Below, one piece after another: positions 35,601 to 43,138 of a stretch of DNA of 64,000 bases. The translations under genes were made by a program, and so were the position numbers. The stretch's first letter is position 1, and the number at the start of each line of letters is the position of its first letter. The stretch comes from Arthrobacter sp. AQ5-05 (GTDB taxonomy: Bacteria; Actinomycetota; Actinomycetes; Actinomycetales; Micrococcaceae): NCBI RefSeq assembly GCF_003287975.1, contig NZ_QMKQ01000018.1, forward strand, positions 1 through 64,000, written 5' to 3'. Below the pieces are notes generated by a model. It was not told the origin of the DNA and made no database searches. It saw only the letters and a list, made by a program, of their open reading frames with translations.

Positions 35601-36207
35601 TGAGCTGGCGGCGGATTTCACCGGTGAGGTCCTCGAGCCGGTTCAGGTTCCCCTGCATGGCATCGAGTTTGCGTACGGTCTTTTCCTTGCGTCGCCGGTG
35701 CTTGAGCACGCCGGCTGCTTCCTCGATGAATCCGCGGCGGTCCTCGGGTGTGGCATGCAGGATCCGGTCCAACTGCCCCTGGCCGACAATCACGTGCATT
35801 TCGCGGCCAAGGCCGGAATCAGACAAAAGCTCTTGGATGTCCAGCAGGCGGCAGGAATTGCCGTTGATGGCGTACTCGGAGCCGCCCGCGCGGAACAAGG
35901 TCCTGGAGATCGTGACTTCGGCGTACTCGATGGGTAGCGCGCCGTCGCTGTTGTCGATCGTCAGTGAGACGTGGGCTCGCCCCAACGGCGCCCGGCCGGA
36001 GGTCCCAGCGAAGATGACGTCTTCCATTTTGCCGCCGCGCAGCGTCTTGGCGCCCTGCTCCCCCATGACCCAGGCCAAAGCGTCCACAACGTTCGATTTG
36101 CCCGAACCGTTGGGCCCCACCACCGCGGTGACACCCGGTTCGAATTCAAAGGTCGTCGCCGAGGCGAAAGACTTGAAGCCGCGAACGGTGAGTGTTTTCA
36201 AATGCAC
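32623..36207 (-). CDS. smc: Chromosome segregation ATPase SMC
   Basis: The core of bacterial condensin, acting with ScpA/B to organise origins. Start GTG 36207 (VHLKTLTVRGFKSF, AGGACG upstream) gives 1194 residues. Walker A is VVGPNGSGKSNVVDALAW near residue 32; long coiled coils flank a hinge near residues 500-660; the C-terminal head has LSLLSGGERSLTAVALL (signature) and FYVMDEVEAALDD (Walker B). Mildly unusual is the very high Glu/Ala content of the coils, normal for high-GC species. Normal neighbours mutM and rnc lie upstream, separated by a single plus-strand gene. Confidence 0.97.
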   Translation of the reverse strand: MHLKTLTVRGFKSFASATTFEFEPGVTAVVGPNGSGKSNVVDALAWVMGEQGAKTLRGGKMEDVIFAGTSGRAPLGRAHVSLTIDNSDGALPIEYAEVTISRTLFRAGGSEYAINGNSCRLLDIQELLSDSGLGREMHVIVGQGQLDRILHATPEDRRGFIEEAAGVLKHRRRKEKTVRKLDAMQGNLNRLEDLTGEIRRQLTPLGKQAKIARRAQAVQFEVRDAKSRLMADDLVTLRTALEKDISDEATQRAAQQVVQGRLEESRAELTSLEVAAAHATPALNKARDLWFGLTSTRERFRSLGALSAERSRLLGTDGPEFDPSRDPDRLESQAERLGDELEELEENLEMRQELLEEALEAKAEAEEAAHAEQQRLTNELRTAADRREGLARLAGQIGASRSKAEATEGELGRLRQSLTGWAERREGTANEFAALEQQAASVQGGEEDLDTAYENAADRHEALVAKMDAQRVAEQELATTLGALRGRLEALRMGAVRKDASEEILAGGHEGLLGRFSQYLEVENGYEIAVAAALGPVAEAIAVEELDHALAILGDLRETDGGRVHLVNGNLDAATQPNAAASLGKHVLEVIGTPEALAGTLAHLLHATVVVADLSEARRLLENDPHLRAVTLAGDILTSGTASGGTTAAPSLIEQNAAISETEAELSSVDEKLVAMRLEAAELTAQLMAAEEAADAALSRLHDSDARISAVAQRMEHLGSLLRQGHGERERLEQQIAVAQEKLEVEQEKLAELIERMDMAQEAPEDYEPETDQRDELAAAASAARQKELDARLALRSAEERANALRGRVESLKRAAETERRARAEAQRRAEIRRSQALAAREVSGKVERVISFMDVSIELADREREQLQQRREELEAELSLVRARVDKLGHELAELTNSVHRDEMARAEQRLRIETLENRSIEELGLTSEHLVENFGPHLPVPQPPPEDDKWAALRQEVDDEGNTVPEGIAFDRAEQEKRLKKAERDLSALGRVNPLALEEFAALEERHKFLTSQLEDLKNSRKDLLDIIKDVDERVERVFAEAYNDTAAQFERVFGRLFPGGDGRLVLTDPDNMLTTGIEVEARPAGKKIKRLSLLSGGERSLTAVALLVAIFKARPSPFYVMDEVEAALDDTNLGRLITIFEELRESSQLIVITHQKRTMEVADALYGVTMRGDGVSMVISQRVEREEAQSA

Positions 36208-36343
36208 GTGGGGGCGTCCTGGGTATTTGGTGGCTAAAGTGGTCGGTGGGCTGCCTTCCATCCTATCGAGTCACCCCGACTCGATGGCGTAGGTCAAGGC
36301 CGGCATGCAGGTATTTTCATCACGAAAGCTAGGAGCAGACCCC

Positions 36344-37162
36344 TTGAAGAGCCTTTTGGCCATTGATTCATGGCCTTCGACACACGCGGCCTCCGCCGTT
36401 GTTGCCGCGGACGGAACGGTCTTGGGATCGCATGGCGATGCGGATCATCGCTATGCACTTGCCTCGGTGACCAAGTTGCTCAGTTCCTATGCGTGCTTGG
36501 TGGCATTGGAGGAGGGCGCCTTTGAGCTTGACACCCCGGCCGGCCCCGAGGGGTCCACGGTCAAGCATCTCTTGGCACACACCTCCGGCTACGACTTTGC
36601 CGAGCGCAAGGTCCGTTTCGCTCCCGGGGATCGTCGGCTCTACTCGAATGTCGGTTTTGAGGTGCTTGCAGAGACTTTGGAACAGGCCACCGAGATGAGC
36701 TTTGCGGAATACCTGGGCGAGGCGGTCCTGCAGCCCCTGGGCATGGATTCAACCACCCTGGACGGCCGCGCAGCCGCGGACGGCACCTCCACGCTGGGCG
36801 ACCTGGTCCTATTCGCCACCGAATTGCAGAGTCCCACGCTCTTGGACGTGCAAACCCACTCCCAGGCCACGCACGTGGTGTTCCCGGGTCTTCCCGGGAT
36901 TCTGCCCGGTTATGGGCGCCAAACCGACAATACCTGGGGCCTGGGTTTCGAGATACGTTCCGAGAAGTCCCCGCACTGGACCGGGCTGCTCAATTCACCT
37001 CAGACCTATGGACACTTTGGCCAGGCCGGCACATTCCTGTGGGTAGACCCGGCGTTGGACGCCGCCTGCGTGACCCTGACAGACAAGCCCTTTGGACCGT
37101 GGGCAGTGGAGGCGTGGACACCGTTCAACGACAAGGTTGTTTCCGAGATCAGGGGTCGGTAG
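36344..37162 (+). CDS. Serine hydrolase, beta-lactamase/penicillin-binding-protein family (class C type)
   Basis: A 272-residue penicillin-recognising serine hydrolase without signal peptide. Catalytic Ser41-x-x-Lys44 is in ALASVTKLLSSY, the Tyr-x-Asn motif in RRLYSNVGFEVLAE, and the third box is GHFGQAGTFLW in place of KTG. Most such cytosolic members are esterases or peptidases rather than beta-lactamases. Start TTG 36344 was chosen because AGGAG (36331-36335) lies 8 nt upstream; ATG 36305 has no such site. It sits alone on the plus strand between smc and mutM. Confidence 0.82.
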   Translation: MKSLLAIDSWPSTHAASAVVAADGTVLGSHGDADHRYALASVTKLLSSYACLVALEEGAFELDTPAGPEGSTVKHLLAHTSGYDFAERKVRFAPGDRRLYSNVGFEVLAETLEQATEMSFAEYLGEAVLQPLGMDSTTLDGRAAADGTSTLGDLVLFATELQSPTLLDVQTHSQATHVVFPGLPGILPGYGRQTDNTWGLGFEIRSEKSPHWTGLLNSPQTYGHFGQAGTFLWVDPALDAACVTLTDKPFGPWAVEAWTPFNDKVVSEIRGR

Positions 37163-37167
37163 AGGTG

Positions 37168-37201
37168 AAGCCCCGCTGGACAGATCGGGCTAGCGGGGTT
37201 T
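37168..37201 (+). terminator. Rho-independent terminator of the serine hydrolase gene
   Basis: CCCCGCT (37171-37177) pairs with AGCGGGG (37192-37198), extended by three weaker pairs and followed by TTTT. It overlaps the stop codon of the converging mutM gene. Confidence 0.65.
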
Positions 37202-38107
37202 TCGCTGGCACCGAGGGCAGCTGTAGGAAGATCGCCCCATGAACGGGTCACGACGAATCAGTGACACGAAGCCTTGTTCGGCACAACGCAGGCACTGCTT
37301 GCCTTCACGTCCGTAGGCGTTCAAGGACCTGTCAAAATATCCGGAAGCTCCGTTGACATTGACGTAGAGGGCATCGAAGCTGGTGCCGCCCGCATCCAAC
37401 GCCCGGCCCATGACGTCCACAAGCGCGGCGTGAAGCCGGGCAACGTCCGGGCGGCGGATCGTGGCCGTAGAGCGCAACCCGTGGAGATTGGCCGCCCACA
37501 GGGCCTCGTCGGCGTAGATGTTGCCCACGCCGGAGATCACTTGCTGGTCGAGGATGGCGCGCTTGAGCTGGGTGTTTTTCTTGCGCAGGGCTTCATAGAG
37601 CGTTGCGGGAGTGGACGCCGGATCCAGCACGTCCCGAGCGATGTGCGCGGCAGCCTCCGGGATCAGGGGATCCTCGGACCCGATGCCTCCCGGGAAATGG
37701 TCGCCGGTTTGTACCATGGGCGAGAGAAACATGCCGCCAAAGATTCTTTGGTCAATGAACCGCAATTGGCCGGGCTTGTTGGCCTCACTGGAAAGTTCGA
37801 GTCGCACCTTGAGGTGCTTTTCATCCGGTGCCGCGGGTTCCTCCACCAGAAGCTGTCCGCTCATGCCCAGATGCGCCACCAGTGCGCTGGGGATGGACAA
37901 GCCGTCCACCGGCATCCAGAGGAACTTGCCGCGGCGGACGGCAGCCGTAATGCTTGCGTGGGTAAGGCTCGCGGCGAAGTCTGATGGACCGTCCACGTGT
38001 CGTCGAACGGACCGCGGGTCAACAACCTGGACCGACTCGATGGTGCGGCCAACGACCCAGTCATCCAGGCCGCGCCTCACCACCTCTACTTCAGGCAGCT
38101 CTGGCAT
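37190..38107 (-). CDS. mutM: Formamidopyrimidine-DNA glycosylase MutM (Fpg)
   Basis: Removes 8-oxoguanine and formamidopyrimidines from DNA and nicks the site. Pro2 and Glu3 of [14 protein letters not shown] are the catalytic residues, Lys in RRGKFLWMP completes the active site, and the C-terminus has the zinc finger [15 protein letters not shown] ending CPRCQ, with all four Cys present. The 305-residue length is normal. It starts 3 bp after the rnc stop, so it is co-transcribed with rnc. Confidence 0.96.
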   Translation of the reverse strand: MPELPEVEVVRRGLDDWVVGRTIESVQVVDPRSVRRHVDGPSDFAASLTHASITAAVRRGKFLWMPVDGLSIPSALVAHLGMSGQLLVEEPAAPDEKHLKVRLELSSEANKPGQLRFIDQRIFGGMFLSPMVQTGDHFPGGIGSEDPLIPEAAAHIARDVLDPASTPATLYEALRKKNTQLKRAILDQQVISGVGNIYADEALWAANLHGLRSTATIRRPDVARLHAALVDVMGRALDAGGTSFDALYVNVNGASGYFDRSLNAYGREGKQCLRCAEQGFVSLIRRDPFMGRSSYSCPRCQRKPR

Positions 38108-38110
38108 TGC

Positions 38111-38812
38111 TTATTTGGCCTCGGTGGAATCATCCTGAGGGCGAACCATTTTCCAGGACACTGCAGCGGATTCCTGTTCGGCTTCCTTCTTTGAAGGTCC
38201 GGTTCCCGCACCGTAGGCGGTGCCGCCGATGTGCAGCACGGCTTGGTATGTGCGCTGGTGGTCAGGGCCGGAGCCCGTGACCCGGTACTCAATGTTGCCA
38301 AGCTTTTTGGCTGCGGCGATCTCTTGGATGGCCGTCTTCCAGTCGGTGCCGGCACCTAGGACATCCACATCGTGCAGCAGCGGCAGGATCAGGCGCATGA
38401 CCATTTGCCGGGCAACTTCAATGCCGTGGTTCAGGAACGTTGCACCGATCAGGGATTCCATGGTGTCGGCAAGTATGGACGACTTGTCCTTGCCATTGGT
38501 AAGAATCTCACCTTGGCCCAGGAGGATGAACTCCCCCACGCCCAGGGAACGGGCTATGCCCGCGAGGGCACGGGTGCTAACCACTGCGGAGCGACGCTTG
38601 GCCAGATCGCCTTCGGGCAGATCCGGGTAGTTCTTGTAGAGGTGGTCGGTGACGGCATAGCCGAGGACCGAATCCCCCAGGAACTCGAGGCGTTCGTTGG
38701 TGGGAATGCCACCATGCTCGTAGGCGTAGGAACGGTGTGTGAGGGCAAGACGAAGCGTCTCGGGGTCAATATTGACCCCGAGACGCTTCAAAAGCTCTTC
38801 TATTGAAGGCAT
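38111..38812 (-). CDS. rnc: Ribonuclease III
   Basis: Cleaves double-stranded RNA in rRNA maturation and mRNA turnover. The 233 residues contain the signature NERLEFLGDSVLG, a second acidic site ADTMESLIGA, and a C-terminal dsRNA-binding domain (GSGPDHQRTYQAVLHIGG). Codons 8-20 are covered by a 38-bp perfect DNA palindrome, which would fold as a long hairpin in the mRNA. The gene lies between rpmF and mutM as usual. Confidence 0.97.
   Translation of the reverse strand: MPSIEELLKRLGVNIDPETLRLALTHRSYAYEHGGIPTNERLEFLGDSVLGYAVTDHLYKNYPDLPEGDLAKRRSAVVSTRALAGIARSLGVGEFILLGQGEILTNGKDKSSILADTMESLIGATFLNHGIEVARQMVMRLILPLLHDVDVLGAGTDWKTAIQEIAAAKKLGNIEYRVTGSGPDHQRTYQAVLHIGGTAYGAGTGPSKKEAEQESAAVSWKMVRPQDDSTEAK
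38752..38789 (-). promoter_or_regulatory. 38-bp perfect palindrome in the rnc start region, candidate RNase III self-cleavage site
   Basis: The arm GAAGCGTCTCGGGGTCAAT (38752-38770) is followed immediately by its exact reverse complement (38771-38789). In the rnc mRNA it begins about 23 nt after the A of ATG and would form a stem of 16-17 pairs with a 4-6 nt loop. Both strands encode RLGVNIDPET. RNase III autoregulation by cleavage of its own transcript is known in other bacteria; here it is inferred. Confidence 0.6.
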
Positions 38813-38821
38813 CAGACAGAC

Positions 38822-39025
38822 TTACGCGTCTGCGACCTTGCGACCCTTGTATTCAAGGAACAGCTCGGTGCCTGCGGAATCCGTGACAACCTTTGCCTGG
38901 TGCGGCAGGCTGTAGGTGACGCGGCCATTTTCCATGGTCTTCACCAGGGTAGGCGCGGTTGCCTTCCACTGGGCGCGACGGGCGCGAGTGTTTGAGCGGG
39001 ACATCTTCCTCTTCGGGACAGCCAC
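38822..39025 (-). CDS. rpmF: 50S ribosomal protein L32
   Basis: A 67-residue protein starting [20 protein letters not shown] at GTG 39025, the conserved L32 N-terminus, with AGAAGAGAAG just upstream. The C-terminal half lacks the two Cys pairs of zinc-binding L32 proteins, as common in actinobacteria. It lies 2 bp after DUF177 and 9 bp before rnc, the usual arrangement. Confidence 0.96.
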   Translation of the reverse strand: MAVPKRKMSRSNTRARRAQWKATAPTLVKTMENGRVTYSLPHQAKVVTDSAGTELFLEYKGRKVADA

Positions 39026-39027
39026 GG

Positions 39028-39648
39028 CTACTTCTCTTCTCTCTCGACTGAATGTGTACTCTGTGTCGCGTCCTCTGCGACGATGTCGGTCAGCCCGGCA
39101 AGCGCTGCCCAACGAGGATCCAAGACCTCATGGTGATGCTCAGGATCCTCATTCAGGCTTTTTCCACATTCGGAGCAAAGCCCTGCACAGTCTTCCCGGC
39201 ATACCGGTTGGAACGGCAGCGCGGTCACCACTGCATTCCGGAGCACAGGCTCGAGATCGATACGATCGTCTACAACCTGGTACTGGTCAAGCTCTTCTTC
39301 TTCGGTGAACTCGTGTAAGCCCTCGTAGTAGAAAAGTTCTTGAATGTCGGCATCGAAGTCATACGCGATGGCTTCCAAGCACCGGCCGCATTCACCGTCG
39401 ATTTCGACGGTGGCGATTCCGGAAACCAGAATACCCTCGTGCACGGCTTCGAATCGCAGATCGAGGTCAATTTCTGACCCTTCACGGACTCCGATGAGTG
39501 CAACACCGATTTCAGCCGGTGCGGCGACCACCTCATCAAGGGTCGTCATGTTTCCCGGGCTGCGCCCGAGATCCTTGGTTAGAAAAACCAAGGGCGAACT
39601 GCGATCGATGCCGTGTGACGACGAACGATCTGAACGCTTTTCGCTAAT
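39028..39648 (-). CDS. DUF177 (YceD) family protein, probably with an ATT start codon
   Basis: YceD-type proteins are coupled to rpmF and are linked with 23S rRNA or ribosome assembly. Conserved parts are [16 protein letters not shown], the first Cys pair in [10 protein letters not shown], and the second in [20 protein letters not shown]. The conserved N-terminus continues upstream of the first ordinary start (TTG 39591). In frame at 39648 is ATT ([16 protein letters not shown]), preceded by AGGAG at 5 nt, exactly where an ATG is expected. TTG 39591 is the conservative alternative and would drop 19 residues. Confidence 0.85.
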   Translation of the reverse strand: MSEKRSDRSSSHGIDRSSPLVFLTKDLGRSPGNMTTLDEVVAAPAEIGVALIGVREGSEIDLDLRFEAVHEGILVSGIATVEIDGECGRCLEAIAYDFDADIQELFYYEGLHEFTEEEELDQYQVVDDRIDLEPVLRNAVVTALPFQPVCREDCAGLCSECGKSLNEDPEHHHEVLDPRWAALAGLTDIVAEDATQSTHSVEREEK

Positions 39649-39734
39649 GATGACTCCTGTAGAACATAGACCGACATTACATCTTAGCCCGATCGAAGAT
39701 GAGATCCCAAACGGGGACCGCCCAAACCTTGGAA

Positions 39735-41345
39735 TCAGGCACGTTTTGCGACGATCCTCACAAGGTGGGGGTCCTCGCGTCCGAACGGGGCAAGCCCTTC
39801 GCCCGCTTCGCAGTGGAGAATGGTCATCCCATGCGCCTCCAGGGACGCGGCAGTTTCAGTCGCAGCAATAAATCGCCGATAGGATCGAAAAAGTGCCTTC
39901 TTTCGCTCCTCATCCTGATCCGTCCGATGTTCGAATGCGACGTAATCGCCAGGCTTGGTTGAAGCTGCGAGTTCAGAAAAGAGAACTTCCCCTTCTGCCG
40001 AAGTGAGTCCACTAAGAATGAAACGATGATAATAGAGCACGACACCAGATGCTTCGTCCCGGTGTTCATTTGCAAGGTTCTGGATTGTTCCCGGCTCCAG
40101 GACGTCATCTTCCTCGATATAGATCCCGGGGACTGTACGGGTATGCCTTCGCGCCGCCTGTGCAGCATAGCGACTCCGATCGACACCTACCACTACGGGA
40201 GCCAGGTTTTGCAACGTGGCCAAATCGCGCCCGTTGCCGCAACCAATGTCCAGAACCAATCCTGTTTGTGGCACTAGTTCAGATTCAACCAGCCACCGGG
40301 CGAACGAAGATGGTGCATCCTCCACCGGACGTGAGTAGAAGTCATCCATGGCAATTCGTGATCGTCGAGCATAGGAAAGCAAGGCTTGAGCGTCTCGACG
40401 GCGTCGCCGCTCCGACCATTTGAAGTTCGGATCCGGAATACCCCAATCCTCGCCGTAAACATGGCCCACAACATCCTTGGGGCTTGCAGGAATGCCGACA
40501 TTAAATCCGCTAAGTAGGCCGCTTCCAACAGGTTCGAAGTTCGCAAGTGGTACAGGGTCAACGCCAACCGTCCCAAACGGAAACCCGATATGTCCGTCTG
40601 CCTTTATGAATAGATGTGCGATATCAACCATGACTTTGGAACCCGTAGATTCCCTCACCGAAATGCATGAGGCCTTTGGAGTCACTTGATAGCCAGCAGC
40701 GATAAGGGCCTCACCAAGCGCTGCAAATTCGTCAGCCACGTCTTCCGGGGAGCCCTCCTTGCTGACATATGCACAGTCCATATCCTTATCGTGAGGAATG
40801 AACCCGTTGTTTCTTACATATCCGAGCAACGTGCCGCTGTATATGAAAGATTTGGAACCTGTCACTGACCTGATGACGCGATCTACTGCTTGATAGAGCG
40901 AGAGCACACCGTCTTGCCAAGTCAGATCTAAGTCCTTGGGCAAATGCGTTATCTTGCCATTGGCGTCAAACCCCTGGCCCGAATCGAAGCGTCTACGGAG
41001 CGCTACCAGGTCCTCCTTGCCATCTTTGGCTGGATGGCTAAATCGTTTGCCATTTGGCATCGTCAAGCAGTGCCCCGAGTACCTTACAGATATCAGATCG
41101 GATCGCTTAGCAAAACGCCAAACATCGTAGACACCTATCTTGAAAGATCCCCAGCCATGACGATCCGAAATTACGGGAGACTTAAGGACGAGCGTTTCGT
41201 TGATGAAAAGCTCAACATGTACAGCTCGCTCCGAGTTCTGGGGGAACCTTACCCGCCCGTCAATTCCCTGCTTCTCATAGTTTTCTACAAACCCGAGCTT
41301 CCTTGCCCCGTGGGCCCTAGAGAGAGACCTCAATAAACTACGCAT
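39735..41345 (-). CDS. LicD-like phosphotransferase fused to a SAM-dependent methyltransferase
   Basis: A 536-residue two-domain protein. Residues about 165-300 are LicD-like: FIYSGTLLGYVRNNGFIPHD followed by KDMD gives the nucleotidyltransferase-fold metal site (Asp186, Asp188, Asp190), and LicD proteins attach phosphocholine or similar phospho-groups to glycopolymers. Residues about 345-536 are a class I methyltransferase with SAM motif VLDIGCGNGRDLATL (364 on). Residues 1-140 form an extra beta-rich domain. The fusion suggests that one protein adds and methylates a phospho-substituent. ATG 41345 has AAAGGAG upstream. First of the low-GC glycopolymer genes next to DUF177. Confidence 0.8.
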   Translation of the reverse strand: MRSLLRSLSRAHGARKLGFVENYEKQGIDGRVRFPQNSERAVHVELFINETLVLKSPVISDRHGWGSFKIGVYDVWRFAKRSDLISVRYSGHCLTMPNGKRFSHPAKDGKEDLVALRRRFDSGQGFDANGKITHLPKDLDLTWQDGVLSLYQAVDRVIRSVTGSKSFIYSGTLLGYVRNNGFIPHDKDMDCAYVSKEGSPEDVADEFAALGEALIAAGYQVTPKASCISVRESTGSKVMVDIAHLFIKADGHIGFPFGTVGVDPVPLANFEPVGSGLLSGFNVGIPASPKDVVGHVYGEDWGIPDPNFKWSERRRRRDAQALLSYARRSRIAMDDFYSRPVEDAPSSFARWLVESELVPQTGLVLDIGCGNGRDLATLQNLAPVVVGVDRSRYAAQAARRHTRTVPGIYIEEDDVLEPGTIQNLANEHRDEASGVVLYYHRFILSGLTSAEGEVLFSELAASTKPGDYVAFEHRTDQDEERKKALFRSYRRFIAATETAASLEAHGMTILHCEAGEGLAPFGREDPHLVRIVAKRA

Positions 41346-41413
41346 TTAACACTCCTTTACATACACGCATTAGGGAATTTCGGGCGTTTCGTGACGCAAA
41401 CAGCCCCACACAC

Positions 41414-43087
41414 CTAATTTTCAAAGCTGGACTTCACTGGAAAGTAGTTTTCCAAGAAGTTGGTGACTTCGTCATCAGGGATGGGAGTAGCCCCGTCAAC
41501 GGGCGCATCGTTAATGCAAAAAGTGTCTCGATGACGTAGGCGGAGCGTGTTTTGCATGGTTCCCCTGTACTGGTCATCAAGAATATTGATGTAGTTGTAA
41601 CGCAAATTGGTCGGTACGGCCTTACCAACTATCTGAGCGTAATAGTGATGCAGCTGGTCAGCGACAATGTCCTGGTGGTGGCGAAAACGACTGGACCAAG
41701 TTTGTTCATAAGCCTCAGCATATTTGGATTCCATCTCGAAGTGAACGCTGCGCAGCTGGGGATGCGGCGTATGCTTAATCGCCCGTGAGATCGTCACACC
41801 AAAGTCTCTCTCAAGCAGCGCGCGCATGTTGCGAGTTAGATTCAGATGCGGTTCGTCATGCGCTGTTGGAGATCCGAAGGGACGGCGATTCCTCGATGGA
41901 GAAACCTTCGCAATGCCGCTTGGCAAGAAGAATCGATCCTTCGCCAAAGGCCTACCAAAAAACACATCATCATTTATGTAGACATAGTGTTCACTAAGCC
42001 CCTGAATATGATGAAGTCTCGAAATAATCGAATTACTATTAAATGTGGGTAGGTAGCTAGCATCCGGATAGATGTCCCGATGATCAACGAGCTTGATTTT
42101 CGGGTGATCCGTGTTTAGCCATTCGGGTACCTGACCAGCCGTGACAATGAAAATATTCCTAAACCACGGCGCATACATCTCGAGTGAACGTAAGGAGTAC
42201 TTGAGCTCGTCACGGGACCGAAAGCGCGCGATGTGGTTGGCCTCGCCATGGTATTCCACACCCGCGATCTCCGATTCCGTCCGATGCTTGGATTTAATCC
42301 AGTCGGGATCTTCACCATCAACCCAAGTGTAGACGGCGTCCACCGGGAAAATCACATCATCAAGCATTCTCTTTTTCAAAACGCTGGGAACTCTGGCGCT
42401 TGAGATTGAAGGGTCGTCTTCAACGAGCAAAAAATCTTCTCTAGAAATCACTCTCGATGCGCGGTTCTCTCGTGGCGCAGTCACCTGTTCTTCATCGCCA
42501 AACCGCCAAAATTCGATCTGGCACGCCGTTGCAATCCCGTATTCAAGCGTAGAATCGACAACTGCTCGCGGCGCCAAAACGTTGATCACGTCGGCACTCT
42601 TCAAGTCCATGCTCTTGGATATTGTGGAAACGTGCCGAAGTACGATGGGAGCCTCGATGCCACTCGCATATACCGGCGCTTCAGAATCGAGAGATGACAA
42701 AGCTTGGAGAATCGTGTCACGAGACTCCACGTCCACGCCTATAACGGCGTGCCGGGACGGAGTGTTCTCAACCAGCCACCACGAAACACCCGACTTATCA
42801 AGCACATCGGTGACCATACGACAATTTGCCTCAAGGGCTTGCGCGAAAGTCATTTGTTGTACGACGGACCAAGAAACTCCGTGTTTGTATACCGTGTTTC
42901 CCCGGGCATCCCTCAGCCCGAAGTTGACAATTCGCTGTGACGCTCGCGCTTGAAGACGGTCAACCGTCTTCTCGGCTCTGAGCCCCCTTGCCCGCAGCGC
43001 TCGATATACTTCCGGCCCCAGGCAGCGTTCAATTATGCTTTTCGCTTCCAGTCGACGCATCACCGAACGAATTGAGAACTTGGTCAT
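41414..43087 (-). CDS. Stealth family sugar-phosphate transferase (first copy)
   Basis: Stealth proteins transfer hexose-1-phosphate and build phosphodiester-linked capsules or wall polymers. In 557 residues the conserved regions are CR1 VDAVYTWVDGEDPDW (249-263), CR2 from RSRDELKYSLRSLEMYAPWF through VTAGQVPEWL and YVYINDDVFFGRPL (to about 380), CR3 HTPHPQLRSVHFEM and CR4 CINDAP. The N-terminal 240 residues are variable. AAAGGG lies 6 nt before ATG 43087. The region is visibly A+T-richer than the flanking housekeeping genes. Confidence 0.87.
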   Translation of the reverse strand: MTKFSIRSVMRRLEAKSIIERCLGPEVYRALRARGLRAEKTVDRLQARASQRIVNFGLRDARGNTVYKHGVSWSVVQQMTFAQALEANCRMVTDVLDKSGVSWWLVENTPSRHAVIGVDVESRDTILQALSSLDSEAPVYASGIEAPIVLRHVSTISKSMDLKSADVINVLAPRAVVDSTLEYGIATACQIEFWRFGDEEQVTAPRENRASRVISREDFLLVEDDPSISSARVPSVLKKRMLDDVIFPVDAVYTWVDGEDPDWIKSKHRTESEIAGVEYHGEANHIARFRSRDELKYSLRSLEMYAPWFRNIFIVTAGQVPEWLNTDHPKIKLVDHRDIYPDASYLPTFNSNSIISRLHHIQGLSEHYVYINDDVFFGRPLAKDRFFLPSGIAKVSPSRNRRPFGSPTAHDEPHLNLTRNMRALLERDFGVTISRAIKHTPHPQLRSVHFEMESKYAEAYEQTWSSRFRHHQDIVADQLHHYYAQIVGKAVPTNLRYNYINILDDQYRGTMQNTLRLRHRDTFCINDAPVDGATPIPDDEVTNFLENYFPVKSSFEN

Positions 43088-43138
43088 TTATATCCCTTTA
43101 TTTATAAATCAAGGATTGTCTGGATAAATCCCGCAAAC

